Position numbers and translations under genes: made by a program | Notes under the pieces: model-generated | What the model was told of the DNA's origin: nothing | What the model saw: the letters and a program-made list of their open reading frames with translations, nothing else | The model's database searches: none | Shown: positions 8,845 to 17,374 of the stretch, in pieces | How the letters are laid out: the number at the start of each line of letters is the position of its first letter | How positions within the stretch are numbered: the stretch's first letter is position 1 | Source: JABSOG01 sp965277695 | Lineage (GTDB): Bacteria > Pseudomonadota > Gammaproteobacteria > Enterobacterales > Alteromonadaceae | NCBI GenBank assembly: GCA_965277695.1 | Contig: CBDIDQ010000130.1 | Span: 1 to 64,000, forward strand | DNA length: 64,000 nt | Reading direction: 5' to 3'

Positions 8845-10971
8845 ATGAAAACCCGCTCAACATCCTATCTCACCACACTAATAGCAACGACACTGCTAAC
8901 AACCGCTTGTAGCCAATCAACAACTTATAAAGGAGGCGCTGACCCAGGGCCTACCACACCAGACATAGTAGCCGTCACCCCAACGCCGAGCTGTACAGAA
9001 GACGGCAAAACACTGCAACTCAATTGCCCAGCGCTGCCTGCTACCAATGCCAATGGCAGCTTCAATACCACCAATACCACAACCCGGGTGCTGGATTATG
9101 ACATCTTCTCTTGGAACTCTTTTATTGCGATGAACTGGCCAGCCAAAGAGCCGTCGACAATCAATAATCAACGGGGCTTTCCTGATCTCAGTAAAAGCTT
9201 TGCCACTGCCAGACCGGGTGATTTGACAGTGTGGGAAACATACAAAGAAAAACGAGAGATCTTTCATGCCAATCCATTTACTGGCGCACCAGTAGCAAAT
9301 CCACAAGTCGCCGCCTGGAATTCAGCACCCAGTTATGGCCCCAGCACTCATCCAGTGCCGTTATGTCCGAATGCGTCGGCACTTTCTAACTCATTCGAGC
9401 GTCATATTGCCAATAATAGTTCCAAATTCAATACCCTCGACGAAACTGCTGAAGTCTCTTCCGAGGCCCGCGAAACCAACACTGTACTTTGCCGAGGACA
9501 TAGTGCCAATTGTAACGTGCAAGGATCCCCTGTCGGTCCGCGCGTATGGCTTAATCGCGGCGGCAACAGCTATCCGGTCATTTATGAAGTCAAGGTCAAC
9601 TGGGATTTCTATAATTACCTCGACAATTTTCGCCTTGGAAATAGCTCTAAAAAACTATGGATACAAGCTAACGCCCGCACAGCCGCCGCAGCAGGTAAAA
9701 TCAGGCTACCCGCCAGAACCTCAGGTCCAAGAACGCCACAAAAACCCGGCAGCGGTTTTCACCTTGGCGGAGTCGTGGCAATACCAGTATACGGTCCAAA
9801 CCACATTGTTGCTAATTATACTACCAGTCACTGTCTTAACCTGTACAATTCAATTTCAACCAGCTCTAACATAACCCCCTGTCCGGAGGGTTCAGTTCAC
9901 CTCAAAGCCGCTTGGGTACCACTTGAAGCGCCAAGCGATAAATACCACACAGCAATGGCTTATCATTATAGAGACTACACCCCTGCAATGAATCAACCTG
10001 GTTATCCCTCTGCCAACAAATGCAAGGCTCCGGGCTATTATGGCTTGGTGGGTTTGCACATAATCCAGCGCATCCACCAAAGTAACCAAAACAAGAGCAC
10101 ACCTCACGGAGGCACCTTCATTTACTCAACCTGGGAGCATACAGGGAATGATGCGGCCAACTTCACTTACGCCAACCTTTACCCGACAACAAGTCCAACG
10201 CCCATTGCCTATCCCAGCGTGACTGGCTCCAACTCCCCCGCCGATGCGATCCCGCTCAAACGTGCCTATGCCCCATTGACGTCGACCGAAAACGCAAATA
10301 GGCAAGTGCATACCGCACTGGGTTGCAGCAGCAATCCCAATGCCAGCGTATGGTGTAATTACAAACTTATCGGCACCCAACATATTGCCGTCGACGGCCC
10401 CCCTGCCGGATTCAACATCGCCTCGCCACCCACTGCTTTACCTGGCACACCACAACCAGGGCTTGAGAAGCCCGCAGGCCAGCCATATTTTCTCGCCAAT
10501 TTGGTGCTTGAATCCAATGTCGGTCTGCAACAGTTTCTCGGTTTGCCACCGAATGTGCAGCCTATCGACCACTTTAAACATCCTCGGGTACCGCCCGGAG
10601 GCAATCACAGTACATCTCGAATGAGTGGTAATCCTCATGGAATAGTAGACAACCCGTCCGCAACGTCTTATACCCGTACCGGTAAAAATGTCGCCCTTCG
10701 GATTGCACCTCGTACTGTACCTGCATACGTTCATGCAAACAGTACTTATAAAAGACTTATCAAGCGGTACATAGAGATCTACAATTCACCTGGAGGAACT
10801 AATACAGGAAAAAAAATCGGTGCTTACAACATGGGCGGTTGCATGGGCTGTCACGGTGTTGCACAAATCAGCGGTTATTCATTCAGCTTCGTCTTACTGG
10901 GTAATCAGGCTGGCGCTGCTCCGGATACACTAACACACGTCGATATCCCGCCGCCGCCACCGACGCCGTGA
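8845..10971 (+). CDS. Large lipoprotein with a single haem c motif, function unknown
   Basis: 708 aa. The N-terminus is a lipoprotein signal with lipobox LTTAC (Cys22), so the mature protein should be anchored in the inner or outer membrane facing the periplasm or exterior. Near the C-terminus a CMGCH motif (666-670) fits covalent c-type haem attachment. The body contains the stretch YDIFSWNSFIAMNWPA (about residues 87-102), which I associate from memory with a family of uncharacterised cytochrome-like proteins. Eight or more other cysteines may form disulphides. The tail is proline rich (IPPPPPTP). Length far exceeds an ordinary monohaem cytochrome c, so it may be a multidomain oxidoreductase or electron-transfer lipoprotein. 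No partner enzyme is adjacent: the gene stands alone between a divergent sensor kinase and a non-coding region. An RBS-like AAGGGA precedes ATG 8845. Confidence 0.75.
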   Translation: MKTRSTSYLTTLIATTLLTTACSQSTTYKGGADPGPTTPDIVAVTPTPSCTEDGKTLQLNCPALPATNANGSFNTTNTTTRVLDYDIFSWNSFIAMNWPAKEPSTINNQRGFPDLSKSFATARPGDLTVWETYKEKREIFHANPFTGAPVANPQVAAWNSAPSYGPSTHPVPLCPNASALSNSFERHIANNSSKFNTLDETAEVSSEARETNTVLCRGHSANCNVQGSPVGPRVWLNRGGNSYPVIYEVKVNWDFYNYLDNFRLGNSSKKLWIQANARTAAAAGKIRLPARTSGPRTPQKPGSGFHLGGVVAIPVYGPNHIVANYTTSHCLNLYNSISTSSNITPCPEGSVHLKAAWVPLEAPSDKYHTAMAYHYRDYTPAMNQPGYPSANKCKAPGYYGLVGLHIIQRIHQSNQNKSTPHGGTFIYSTWEHTGNDAANFTYANLYPTTSPTPIAYPSVTGSNSPADAIPLKRAYAPLTSTENANRQVHTALGCSSNPNASVWCNYKLIGTQHIAVDGPPAGFNIASPPTALPGTPQPGLEKPAGQPYFLANLVLESNVGLQQFLGLPPNVQPIDHFKHPRVPPGGNHSTSRMSGNPHGIVDNPSATSYTRTGKNVALRIAPRTVPAYVHANSTYKRLIKRYIEIYNSPGGTNTGKKIGAYNMGGCMGCHGVAQISGYSFSFVLLGNQAGAAPDTLTHVDIPPPPPTP

Positions 10972-11183
10972 ATGTTACGCATTGATTGCAGGCGCATCGA
11001 AATACTTTAGTATTGAGTGCTGCCGAATTGGTAACAAGAAAGAGTTGAAGTGATCGTTGTGCTAAAACAAGTTATCTGTAATAATGATTTCGGGTCGCGA
11101 TATTGAATTTTTTGTACAACTTTAACAATAACCATATTATAAAGGTTGACAATTATTCTATCTTGCTTTAGATTTTTTTTACT

Positions 11184-11236
11184 GGCTCGGCACAGTTCAT
11201 ATCCATATATTTAGCGGATATCAACAGTCCCGAGCC
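11184..11236 (+). repeat. Nested inverted repeat, possible terminator
   Basis: An outer stem GGCTCGG (11184-11190) pairs with CCGAGCC (11230-11236), and inside it ATATCC (11199-11204) pairs with GGATAT (11216-11221). The sequence after the outer stem is TTTTACGTTTT. It could end transcription of the lipoprotein gene, but the 39-base interval is long for an intrinsic terminator, so it may be an extragenic palindrome. Confidence 0.5.
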
Positions 11237-11269
11237 TTTTACGTTTTGGATGGTTATATTTTAAATACT

Positions 11270-11434
11270 ATGGATAAGAAAATTGCTTTTTTTATTGATG
11301 GAGGGTACTTTATCCGCAGGATTGATTTTTTCCGTCGCAAGTACTTCTATCACCATCAACTCCTGCACACAAACATTCGACAATCCTTGATCAAAAAAGG
11401 CCGCATCAACGGCCTTTTTATTTTTAGCGATTAA
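11270..11434 (+). pseudogene. Remnant of a NYN-domain (LabA/DUF88-like) nuclease gene
   Basis: A 54-codon frame starts MDKKIAFFIDGGYF, which matches the beginning of NYN/PIN-like proteins, where this first strand carries the metal-binding aspartate of the nuclease site. After about 27 residues (IRRIDFFRRKYF) the similarity stops, and the frame runs through a terminator hairpin to a TAA. A full NYN protein is usually 150-250 aa, so most of the domain is missing. No Shine-Dalgarno sequence is seen. I read it as the 5' scrap of a deleted gene, though a short expressed peptide cannot be excluded. Family assignment is from motif memory only. Confidence 0.5.
11393..11420. terminator. Bidirectional intrinsic terminator downstream of secA
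   Basis: A perfect stem AAAAAAGGCCG / CGGCCTTTTTA surrounds a six-base loop. The T-tract exists on both strands, so it can stop secA transcription (minus) and anything arriving on the plus strand. Confidence 0.85.
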
Positions 11435-11455
11435 CAGCTAACTATTAACAGCTAA

Positions 11456-14149
11456 TCATTTAATCTTACCGTGACACTGTTTGTACTTCTTGCCGGAGCC
11501 ACAAGGACAAGCATCATTACGGCCAACCTTCGGCACGTTGCCAGCTGGCATGTCTTCGCCTTGCTGAGCGCCGAGCTGTCCGCTTTCGTCATGGTTGTAA
11601 TGGTGTTTCACGTCATCCGCTTTACGGCGTTGCTCTTCAACCGCTTCTACGTCTTCTTCGGCTTGCACCTGTACTTTACTGAGGATGCCGATCACATCAA
11701 TTTTGAGCATTTCTAGCATTTCAGTGAACAGTTCAAAAGATTCGCGTTTGTATTCTTGCTTCGGATTCTTTTGTGCGTAGCTACGTAAATGAATACCCTG
11801 ACGCAGATGATCCATCGCCGCTAAATGCTCTTTCCAGTGTTGGTCGAGATTTTGCAGCATGATGGCTTTTTCAAACTGACGAATAACATCCGGGCTGACT
11901 TTCTCTTCTTTGGCTTTGTATTCAGTCACAATCAATTCAAGAATTTTATCTCGCAGATTTTCTTCATGCAGTTTATCGTCATCATCCAACCATTGTTGAA
12001 TCGGCATATCCATCATAAAGTCGTTTCTGATACGCTCAGACAATCCGGCAGTATCCCACATTTCTTCCAGTGACTGGGGCGGGATGTATTCGTTAATAAT
12101 GTTATCCACCACATCTTCACGAATAGCAGCGATAGCCTCGGCAATATCACTTTCATCAAGTAAATCATTACGTTGCTGATAGATAACTTTACGCTGGTCG
12201 TTGGCAACATCATCGTATTCAAGCAACTGCTTACGAATATCAAAGTTACGCGCTTCAACTTTACGCTGGGCGTTTTCAATCGCTCGGTTAACCCATGGAT
12301 GCTCAATCGCTTCGCCCGGCTCCATGCCCAGTTTGCGCATCATATTTGTCACCCGCTCAGTGGCGAAAATACGCATCAGCGAATCTTCCATTGACAGATA
12401 GAAACGTGAAGAACCAGCATCACCCTGACGACCCGAACGACCCCGTAACTGGTTATCAATACGCCGAGACTCATGCCGCTCAGTACCAATGATATGCAGA
12501 CCACCTGCTTTCAGTACTGCTTCGTGGGATTCTTCCCATTTGTCTTTAATTTCTTTAATCTGTTCTTCGGTCGGTTTAAAGCGTTTATCAATCTCAGCTT
12601 TCCAGTTACCGCCAAGAACGATATCGGTACCACGACCGGCCATATTAGTTGCAATAGTTACAGACCCAGCGCTACCCGCCGCTTCAACAATCTCAGCTTC
12701 TTGGGCGTGGAATTTAGCGTTCAATACTTTGTGAGGAATTTTCTTTTTGGTCAGTACATTTGACAGATACTCAGAGCTTTCAATCGAAATCGTACCAACC
12801 AGCACTGGCTGTTCGCGCTCCCGACAACCTTCGATATCTTCGATAATAGCGTCGTATTTTTCCGCTTCACTGAGGTAAACCAAATCAGCCCGATCATCAC
12901 GCACCATCGGTTGGTTAGTTGGCACCACGACCGTTTCAAGACCATAGATATGTTGAAATTCGAAAGCTTCAGTATCAGCAGTACCAGTCATACCCGAGAG
13001 TTTTTCATAAATCCGGAAGAAGTTCTGGAAAGTGATGGAAGCCAACGTTTGGTTTTCATTTTGAATATCAACGTTTTCTTTAGCTTCAACCGCCTGATGC
13101 AAACCTTCTGACCAACGACGACCTTCCATGGTACGACCGGTATGCTCATCAACGATAACCACTTCACCGTTTTTGACAATGTAATCAACATCTTTTTGAT
13201 ACAGTTTGTGCGCCCGTAATCCGGCATAAACATGGCTAAGCAAGACGATATTAGCGGCGGCGTATAATGACGCGTTATCGGTTAAAATACCTTTGTTTTG
13301 CAGAATTTCTTCCACTTTAATCTGGCCACGTTCCGTCAGATAAACCTGCTTGGCTTTTTCATCAATAGTGAAATCACCTTCACCGGTATATTCTTCGGTG
13401 TCTTCTTTTTCCTGAGCCACTAACTCTGGCACGATCAAGTCAATTTTTTTGTACAAGTCAGAACTGTCTTCAGCCCCACCAGAGATAACCAGCGGTGTTC
13501 TCGCTTCATCAATCAAAATCGAATCGACTTCATCAATAATGGCATAGTGTAGTGGTCGTTGAACTCGCTCTTGTGGCGAGAAAGCCATGTTGTCACGCAG
13601 ATAATCAAAACCAAACTCGTTGTTGGTACCATAAGTGATATCAGCATTATAAGCGGCTTGCTTGTCTGCATTAGGAATATTACAACCCACAGTCAGACCA
13701 AGAAATTCAAATAACGGTCGGTTAGTTTCCGCATCACGAGAAGCAAGGTAATCATTCACGGTAATAACGTGAACCCCTTTGCCGGTTAATGCATTGAGAT
13801 AAGCCGGGAGTGTGGCGGTGAGTGTTTTACCTTCACCGGTTCTCATCTCTGAGATTTGACCATTGTGAAGCACCATGCCACCGAGCATCTGCACGTCAAA
13901 ATGACGTAATCCGAACACTCGTTTACTGACTTCACGAACCACGGCAAATGCCTCAGCGGTCAGTGAATTAAGGGTCTCACCATCGGCAAGACGTTTTTGG
14001 AACTCGGTGGTTTTGGCTTTTAACGCCGTATCATCTAGTTTTTCGTATTCTGCTTCCAGCGCATTGATTTGCTTAACAGTAGCGCCTAATTTTTTCAGCA
14101 TCCTGTCGTTGCGACTACCAAATAACTTGGTGAAAAGTTTAACTATCAT
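11456..14149 (-). CDS. secA: Preprotein translocase ATPase SecA
   Basis: 897 aa, close to E. coli SecA (901). SecA drives post-translational export of unfolded preproteins through SecYEG using ATP. Visible features are Walker A MRTGEGKT at about 102-109, DEVDSILIDEARTPL (DEAD motif II), the preprotein cross-linking domain, helicase-like motifs GTISIESSE and TNMAGRGTDIVLGG, QLRGRSGRQGD, and the C-terminal zinc site CPCGSGKKYKQCHG that binds SecB and phospholipid. All look intact. It lies 67 bases downstream of the M23 peptidase gene on the same strand and ends just before a strong bidirectional terminator. No SecM-like leader is present between them. Confidence 0.98.
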   Translation of the reverse strand: MIVKLFTKLFGSRNDRMLKKLGATVKQINALEAEYEKLDDTALKAKTTEFQKRLADGETLNSLTAEAFAVVREVSKRVFGLRHFDVQMLGGMVLHNGQISEMRTGEGKTLTATLPAYLNALTGKGVHVITVNDYLASRDAETNRPLFEFLGLTVGCNIPNADKQAAYNADITYGTNNEFGFDYLRDNMAFSPQERVQRPLHYAIIDEVDSILIDEARTPLVISGGAEDSSDLYKKIDLIVPELVAQEKEDTEEYTGEGDFTIDEKAKQVYLTERGQIKVEEILQNKGILTDNASLYAAANIVLLSHVYAGLRAHKLYQKDVDYIVKNGEVVIVDEHTGRTMEGRRWSEGLHQAVEAKENVDIQNENQTLASITFQNFFRIYEKLSGMTGTADTEAFEFQHIYGLETVVVPTNQPMVRDDRADLVYLSEAEKYDAIIEDIEGCREREQPVLVGTISIESSEYLSNVLTKKKIPHKVLNAKFHAQEAEIVEAAGSAGSVTIATNMAGRGTDIVLGGNWKAEIDKRFKPTEEQIKEIKDKWEESHEAVLKAGGLHIIGTERHESRRIDNQLRGRSGRQGDAGSSRFYLSMEDSLMRIFATERVTNMMRKLGMEPGEAIEHPWVNRAIENAQRKVEARNFDIRKQLLEYDDVANDQRKVIYQQRNDLLDESDIAEAIAAIREDVVDNIINEYIPPQSLEEMWDTAGLSERIRNDFMMDMPIQQWLDDDDKLHEENLRDKILELIVTEYKAKEEKVSPDVIRQFEKAIMLQNLDQHWKEHLAAMDHLRQGIHLRSYAQKNPKQEYKRESFELFTEMLEMLKIDVIGILSKVQVQAEEDVEAVEEQRRKADDVKHHYNHDESGQLGAQQGEDMPAGNVPKVGRNDACPCGSGKKYKQCHGKIK

Positions 14150-14216
14150 GTTGGATCCGTATTAACTGCATGTTTTAATTTTTATACACAACGACAAATG
14201 TTGGTCATTGTCTAAT

Positions 14217-15143
14217 TTATTTGGTTTTTCGATAAACGTATTTCAAAGGATTTATCTGTCGACCACTTTTAAGTATTTCATAATGCACATGAGGACCGGT
14301 AGAGCGTCCCGAACTGCCCATTAGGGCGATGTGCTGGCCTTTGTCGACCACTTCGCCCATTTTCACCAATATTTTTTCATTGTGACCATAGCGGGTTTTA
14401 TAACCACTGCCATGATCAATCTCAATCAACTGACCATAACCATGACGGTCACCTACCCAGCTAATAATGCCAGAACCGGTGGCAATCACCTCAGTGCCTT
14501 GCTTACCAGCAAAATCAATCCCCTTATGGTGTGCAGGAGAGCCGGTGAACGGATCTTTGCGAGTGCCATAATAAGAAGAAAGCCAACCCGACTTAATCGG
14601 TTTGCCGGATAAATAAACGCCATCCTCTATATTGTGATTAAGCAGGATAGATTCAAGTAGTGACATCTTCTGTTCCTGCCCATCTAGCGCCATCAGCATA
14701 TCATCCATTTGCAACATTAGCGTCGACACCCCGGAAACCACAAGGTCTGTCACCGCCTCACTCGGCCCGCCACCAACGGCTGGCGGTGCTGAAAAATTAA
14801 ATTCAGTTGCCGGAATTTTCGCCACTTTAGCCAGCTCTTCGCTATAAGCGTTGATCCGATTGACCTGCCCTTGCAGTTCACCAATTTTCAGCTGTAACGC
14901 CGCCAACTGATGTTCTGTTTTATCTTTGAGCAGACTCAAATCATCTTTCTGATCTCGATACTCTTGCCTGGCATGTTTGAGCACGTCTTTAACGTTCGCT
15001 CGTTCACCATCAACAACCATATAATAATAGACTGACCAAGCCAGCGCCCCGACGGACAATAAGGCCAATGGCAACCATTGATGCTTTTTGAAACCCGCTG
15101 AAAACTTTATATTTTTTCCACGGTAGATTACTGTTAAACTCAT
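14217..15143 (-). CDS. M23 (LytM-type) peptidoglycan endopeptidase, membrane anchored
   Basis: 308 aa. One membrane segment (about 24-43, WLPLALLSVGALAWSVYYY) anchors the protein with its bulk in the periplasm. A coiled coil follows (about 55-110). The C-terminal M23 domain has the zinc motif HKGID (HxxxD), the central GHNEKILVKMGEVVDKGQ, and the HVH motif in TGPHVHYEIL, so it should be an active zinc endopeptidase cutting peptide cross-links in murein. Its place between secA and the divergent dciA, close to the division cluster, fits a role in wall growth or cell separation. The intergenic gap to dciA is only 73 bases, so the two divergent promoters must lie close together. Confidence 0.9.
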   Translation of the reverse strand: MSLTVIYRGKNIKFSAGFKKHQWLPLALLSVGALAWSVYYYMVVDGERANVKDVLKHARQEYRDQKDDLSLLKDKTEHQLAALQLKIGELQGQVNRINAYSEELAKVAKIPATEFNFSAPPAVGGGPSEAVTDLVVSGVSTLMLQMDDMLMALDGQEQKMSLLESILLNHNIEDGVYLSGKPIKSGWLSSYYGTRKDPFTGSPAHHKGIDFAGKQGTEVIATGSGIISWVGDRHGYGQLIEIDHGSGYKTRYGHNEKILVKMGEVVDKGQHIALMGSSGRSTGPHVHYEILKSGRQINPLKYVYRKTK

Positions 15144-15216
15144 TTTTACACTTACTGTATTTAACTCTATGTTGACTGCTGCTTTGTACCACTAACCAGT
15201 AGGTGACCAACTCATT

Positions 15217-15684
15217 ATGCCAAAACAACACACACCAAAATCGTTATCAAATCTGTTCTCTAAAAGCACAGGAAATCTCGCGTCAATTGCTGAAAAGAGC
15301 CAATATCTCAATGCGTTAAATCATCACTTGGTAGAAACGGTGGGCGCTACTATCGCGCAAAAGTGCCGCGTTAGCAACTATGACCAGGGCATCCTGACGG
15401 TAGAAACGGTAAACTCCGTTTTCGCCACCCGGCTCAATTTTATGCTGCCCCAGATACTACAGAACTTTCGTCACAATGTCCTGCCTGAAATGGCCAGCAT
15501 TAAGATAAAAGTGGTGCCAAATGAAAAATTTTATTGCGCAGTGAATAGAAAAGTCGAAAAAAACACCAATCGCCTGTCTGAACAAGCCTCCAGCTACATT
15601 TTAGAAGCCGCCAGCAATGCCCCAGATAGTTTAAAACGCAAGCTCGAACGCCTCGCCGCCAGGGCGCAGAAAGGGACTGATTAA
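15217..15684 (+). CDS. dciA: DciA family (DUF721) replicative helicase loader
   Basis: 155 aa. The DUF721 fold is seen in residues about 30-115 (LNHHLVETVGATIAQKCRV, GILTVETVNSVFATRLNFM). The hydrophobic pattern and the basic C-terminal tail (SLKRKLERLAARAQKG) fit DciA, the ancestral protein that helps load DnaB at oriC in bacteria lacking DnaC. A DUF721 gene next to lpxC and secA is the usual arrangement in pseudomonads and related gammaproteobacteria. It starts at ATG 15217, divergent from the M23 peptidase, and is followed directly by the large repeat array. DnaB interaction is inferred from the family. Confidence 0.85.
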   Translation: MPKQHTPKSLSNLFSKSTGNLASIAEKSQYLNALNHHLVETVGATIAQKCRVSNYDQGILTVETVNSVFATRLNFMLPQILQNFRHNVLPEMASIKIKVVPNEKFYCAVNRKVEKNTNRLSEQASSYILEAASNAPDSLKRKLERLAARAQKGTD

Positions 15685-15700
15685 TCGTTTTACTTTATGG

Positions 15701-17295
15701 TTTTTCGCTTTTCTCCGTGCCTCCGTGTCTCCGTGGTGAATGCTTTTGATTTTGATTTTCTGGATGTTGTAATTGTTACAGGGCTTGATGGGCTTTTATG
15801 GTTTTTGGAGCGCTTTGTTCTTTAAAAGCAAAAAACTGACTACCACGGAGACACGGGGATACGGAGAAGGTCAAAAGCAAAATCAAAAGAAAGACAAAAA
15901 AACAATTATTGCTTTAAGGTTTTTCGCTTTTCTCCGTGCCTCCGTGTCTCCGTGGTGAATGCTTTTGATTTTGATTTTCTGGATGTTGTAATTGTTACAG
16001 GGCTTGATGGGCTTTTATGGTTTTTGGAGCGCTTTGTTCTTTAAAAGCAAAAAACTGACTACCACGGGGATACGGAGAAGGTCAAAAGCAAAATCAAAAG
16101 AAAGACAAAAAACAATTATTGCTTTAAGGTTTTTCGCTTTTCTCCGTGCCTCCGTGTCTCCGTGGTGAATGCTTTTGATTTTGATTTTCTGGATGTTGTA
16201 ATTGTTACAGGGCTTGATGGGCTTTTATGGTTTTTGGAGCGCTTTGTTCTTTAAAAGCAAAAAACTGACTACCACGGAGACACGGGGATACGGAGAAGGT
16301 CAAAAGCAAAATCAAAAGAAAGACAAAAAAACAATTATTGCTTTAAGGTTTTTCGCTTTTCTCCGTGCCTCCGTGTCTCCGTGGTGAATGCTTTTGATTT
16401 TGATTTTCTGGATGTTGTAATTGTTACAGGGCTTGATGGGCTTTTATGGTTTTTGGAGCGCTTTGTTCTTTAAAAGCAAAAAACTGACTACCACGGAGAC
16501 ACGGGGATACGGAGAAGGTCAAAAGCAAAAGCAAATCAAAAGAAAGACAAAAAACAATTATTGCTTTAAGGTTTTTCGCTTTTCTCCGTGCCTCCGTGTT
16601 TCCGTGGTGAATGCTTTTGATTTTGATTTTCTGGATGTTGTAATTGTTACAGGGCTTGATGGGCTTTTATGGTTTTTGGAGCGCTTTGTTCTTTAAAAGC
16701 AAAAAACTGACTACCACGGGGATACGGAGAAGGTCAAAAGCAAAATCAAAAGAAAGACAAAAAACAATTATTGCTTTAAGGTTTTTCGCTTTTCTCCGTG
16801 TCTCCGTGTCTCCGTGTCTCCGTGGTGAATGCTTTTGATTTTGATTTTCTGGATGTTGTAATTGTTACAGGGCTTGATGGGCTTTTATGGTTTTTGGAGC
16901 GCTTTGTTCTTTAAAAGCAAAAAACTGACTACCACGGGGATACGGAGAAGGTCAAAAGCAAAATCAAAAGAAAGACAAAAAACAATTATTGCTTTAAGGT
17001 TTTTCGCTTTTCTCCGTGTCTCCGTGTCTCCGTGGTGAATGCTTTTGATTTTGATTTTCTGGATGTTGTAATTGTTACAGGGCTTGATGGGCTTTTATGG
17101 TTTTTGGAGCGCTTTGTTCTTTAAAAGCAAAAAACTGACTACCACGGAGACACGGGGATACGGAGAAGGTCAAAAGCAAAATCAAAAGAAAGACAAAAAA
17201 ACAATTATTGCTTTAAGGTTTTTCGCTTTTCTCCGTGCCTCCGTGTTTCCGTGGTGAATGCTTTTGATTTTGATTTTGATTTTGATTTTGATTTT
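15701..17295. repeat. Array of seven complete ~210-223 bp units plus a truncated eighth, each with long inverted arms
   Basis: Units start at 15701, 15920, 16130, 16349, 16572, 16782, 17000 and 17219, giving spacings of 219, 210, 219, 223, 210, 218 and 219 bp. Each unit contains a C-rich arm built of 8-bp steps (CTCCGTGC, CTCCGTGT, CTCCGTGG) and, about 100 bp later, its inverted partner (ACCACGGAGACACGG ... TACGGAG). Flanking GATTTT and AAAATC tracts are also inverted, so a whole unit can fold back. Short units lack 8 bp of the second arm; the unit at 16782 combines this loss with an 8-bp gain in the first arm. The last unit is truncated and ends in five GATTTT steps (17266-17295). The frame in each unit (TTG start, about 61 codons) is a product of repetition, not a gene. 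I see no transposase or CRISPR-like spacer pattern. Confidence 0.95.
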
Positions 17296-17307
17296 TTCAA
17301 AGCCAAT

Positions 17308-17337
17308 AAAAAAGCCCGCATAAATGCGGGCTTTTTA
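17308..17337. terminator. Intrinsic terminator of lpxC, usable on both strands
   Basis: GCCCGCA (17314-17320) pairs with TGCGGGC (17325-17331) around a TAAA loop. A-runs and T-runs flank the stem, giving a T-tract on each strand. It ends the lpxC side and would also stop reading from the repeat array. Confidence 0.88.
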
Positions 17338-17374
17338 ATTTGCGGGTTGTCAATGCTGCTTTTACTTTTACAGT

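Noticed and set aside
9335..9874. 179-codon frame inside the haem lipoprotein gene
   Set aside because: It is in another frame of a gene with a clear lipobox and haem motif, and shows no domain features.
11393..11434. End of the NYN frame as functional protein
   Set aside because: This part is the terminator hairpin and T-tract translated in passing.
15773..17257. Repeated 61-codon reading frames beginning MLQGLMGFYGFWSALFF
   Set aside because: They are the same frame of each repeat unit, start with TTG, lack a ribosome site and run through the inverted arms; the composition is that of the repeat, not of a protein.
15701..17295. CRISPR array
   Set aside because: Units are over 200 bp and contiguous, with no short conserved repeat alternating with unique spacers and no cas gene nearby.
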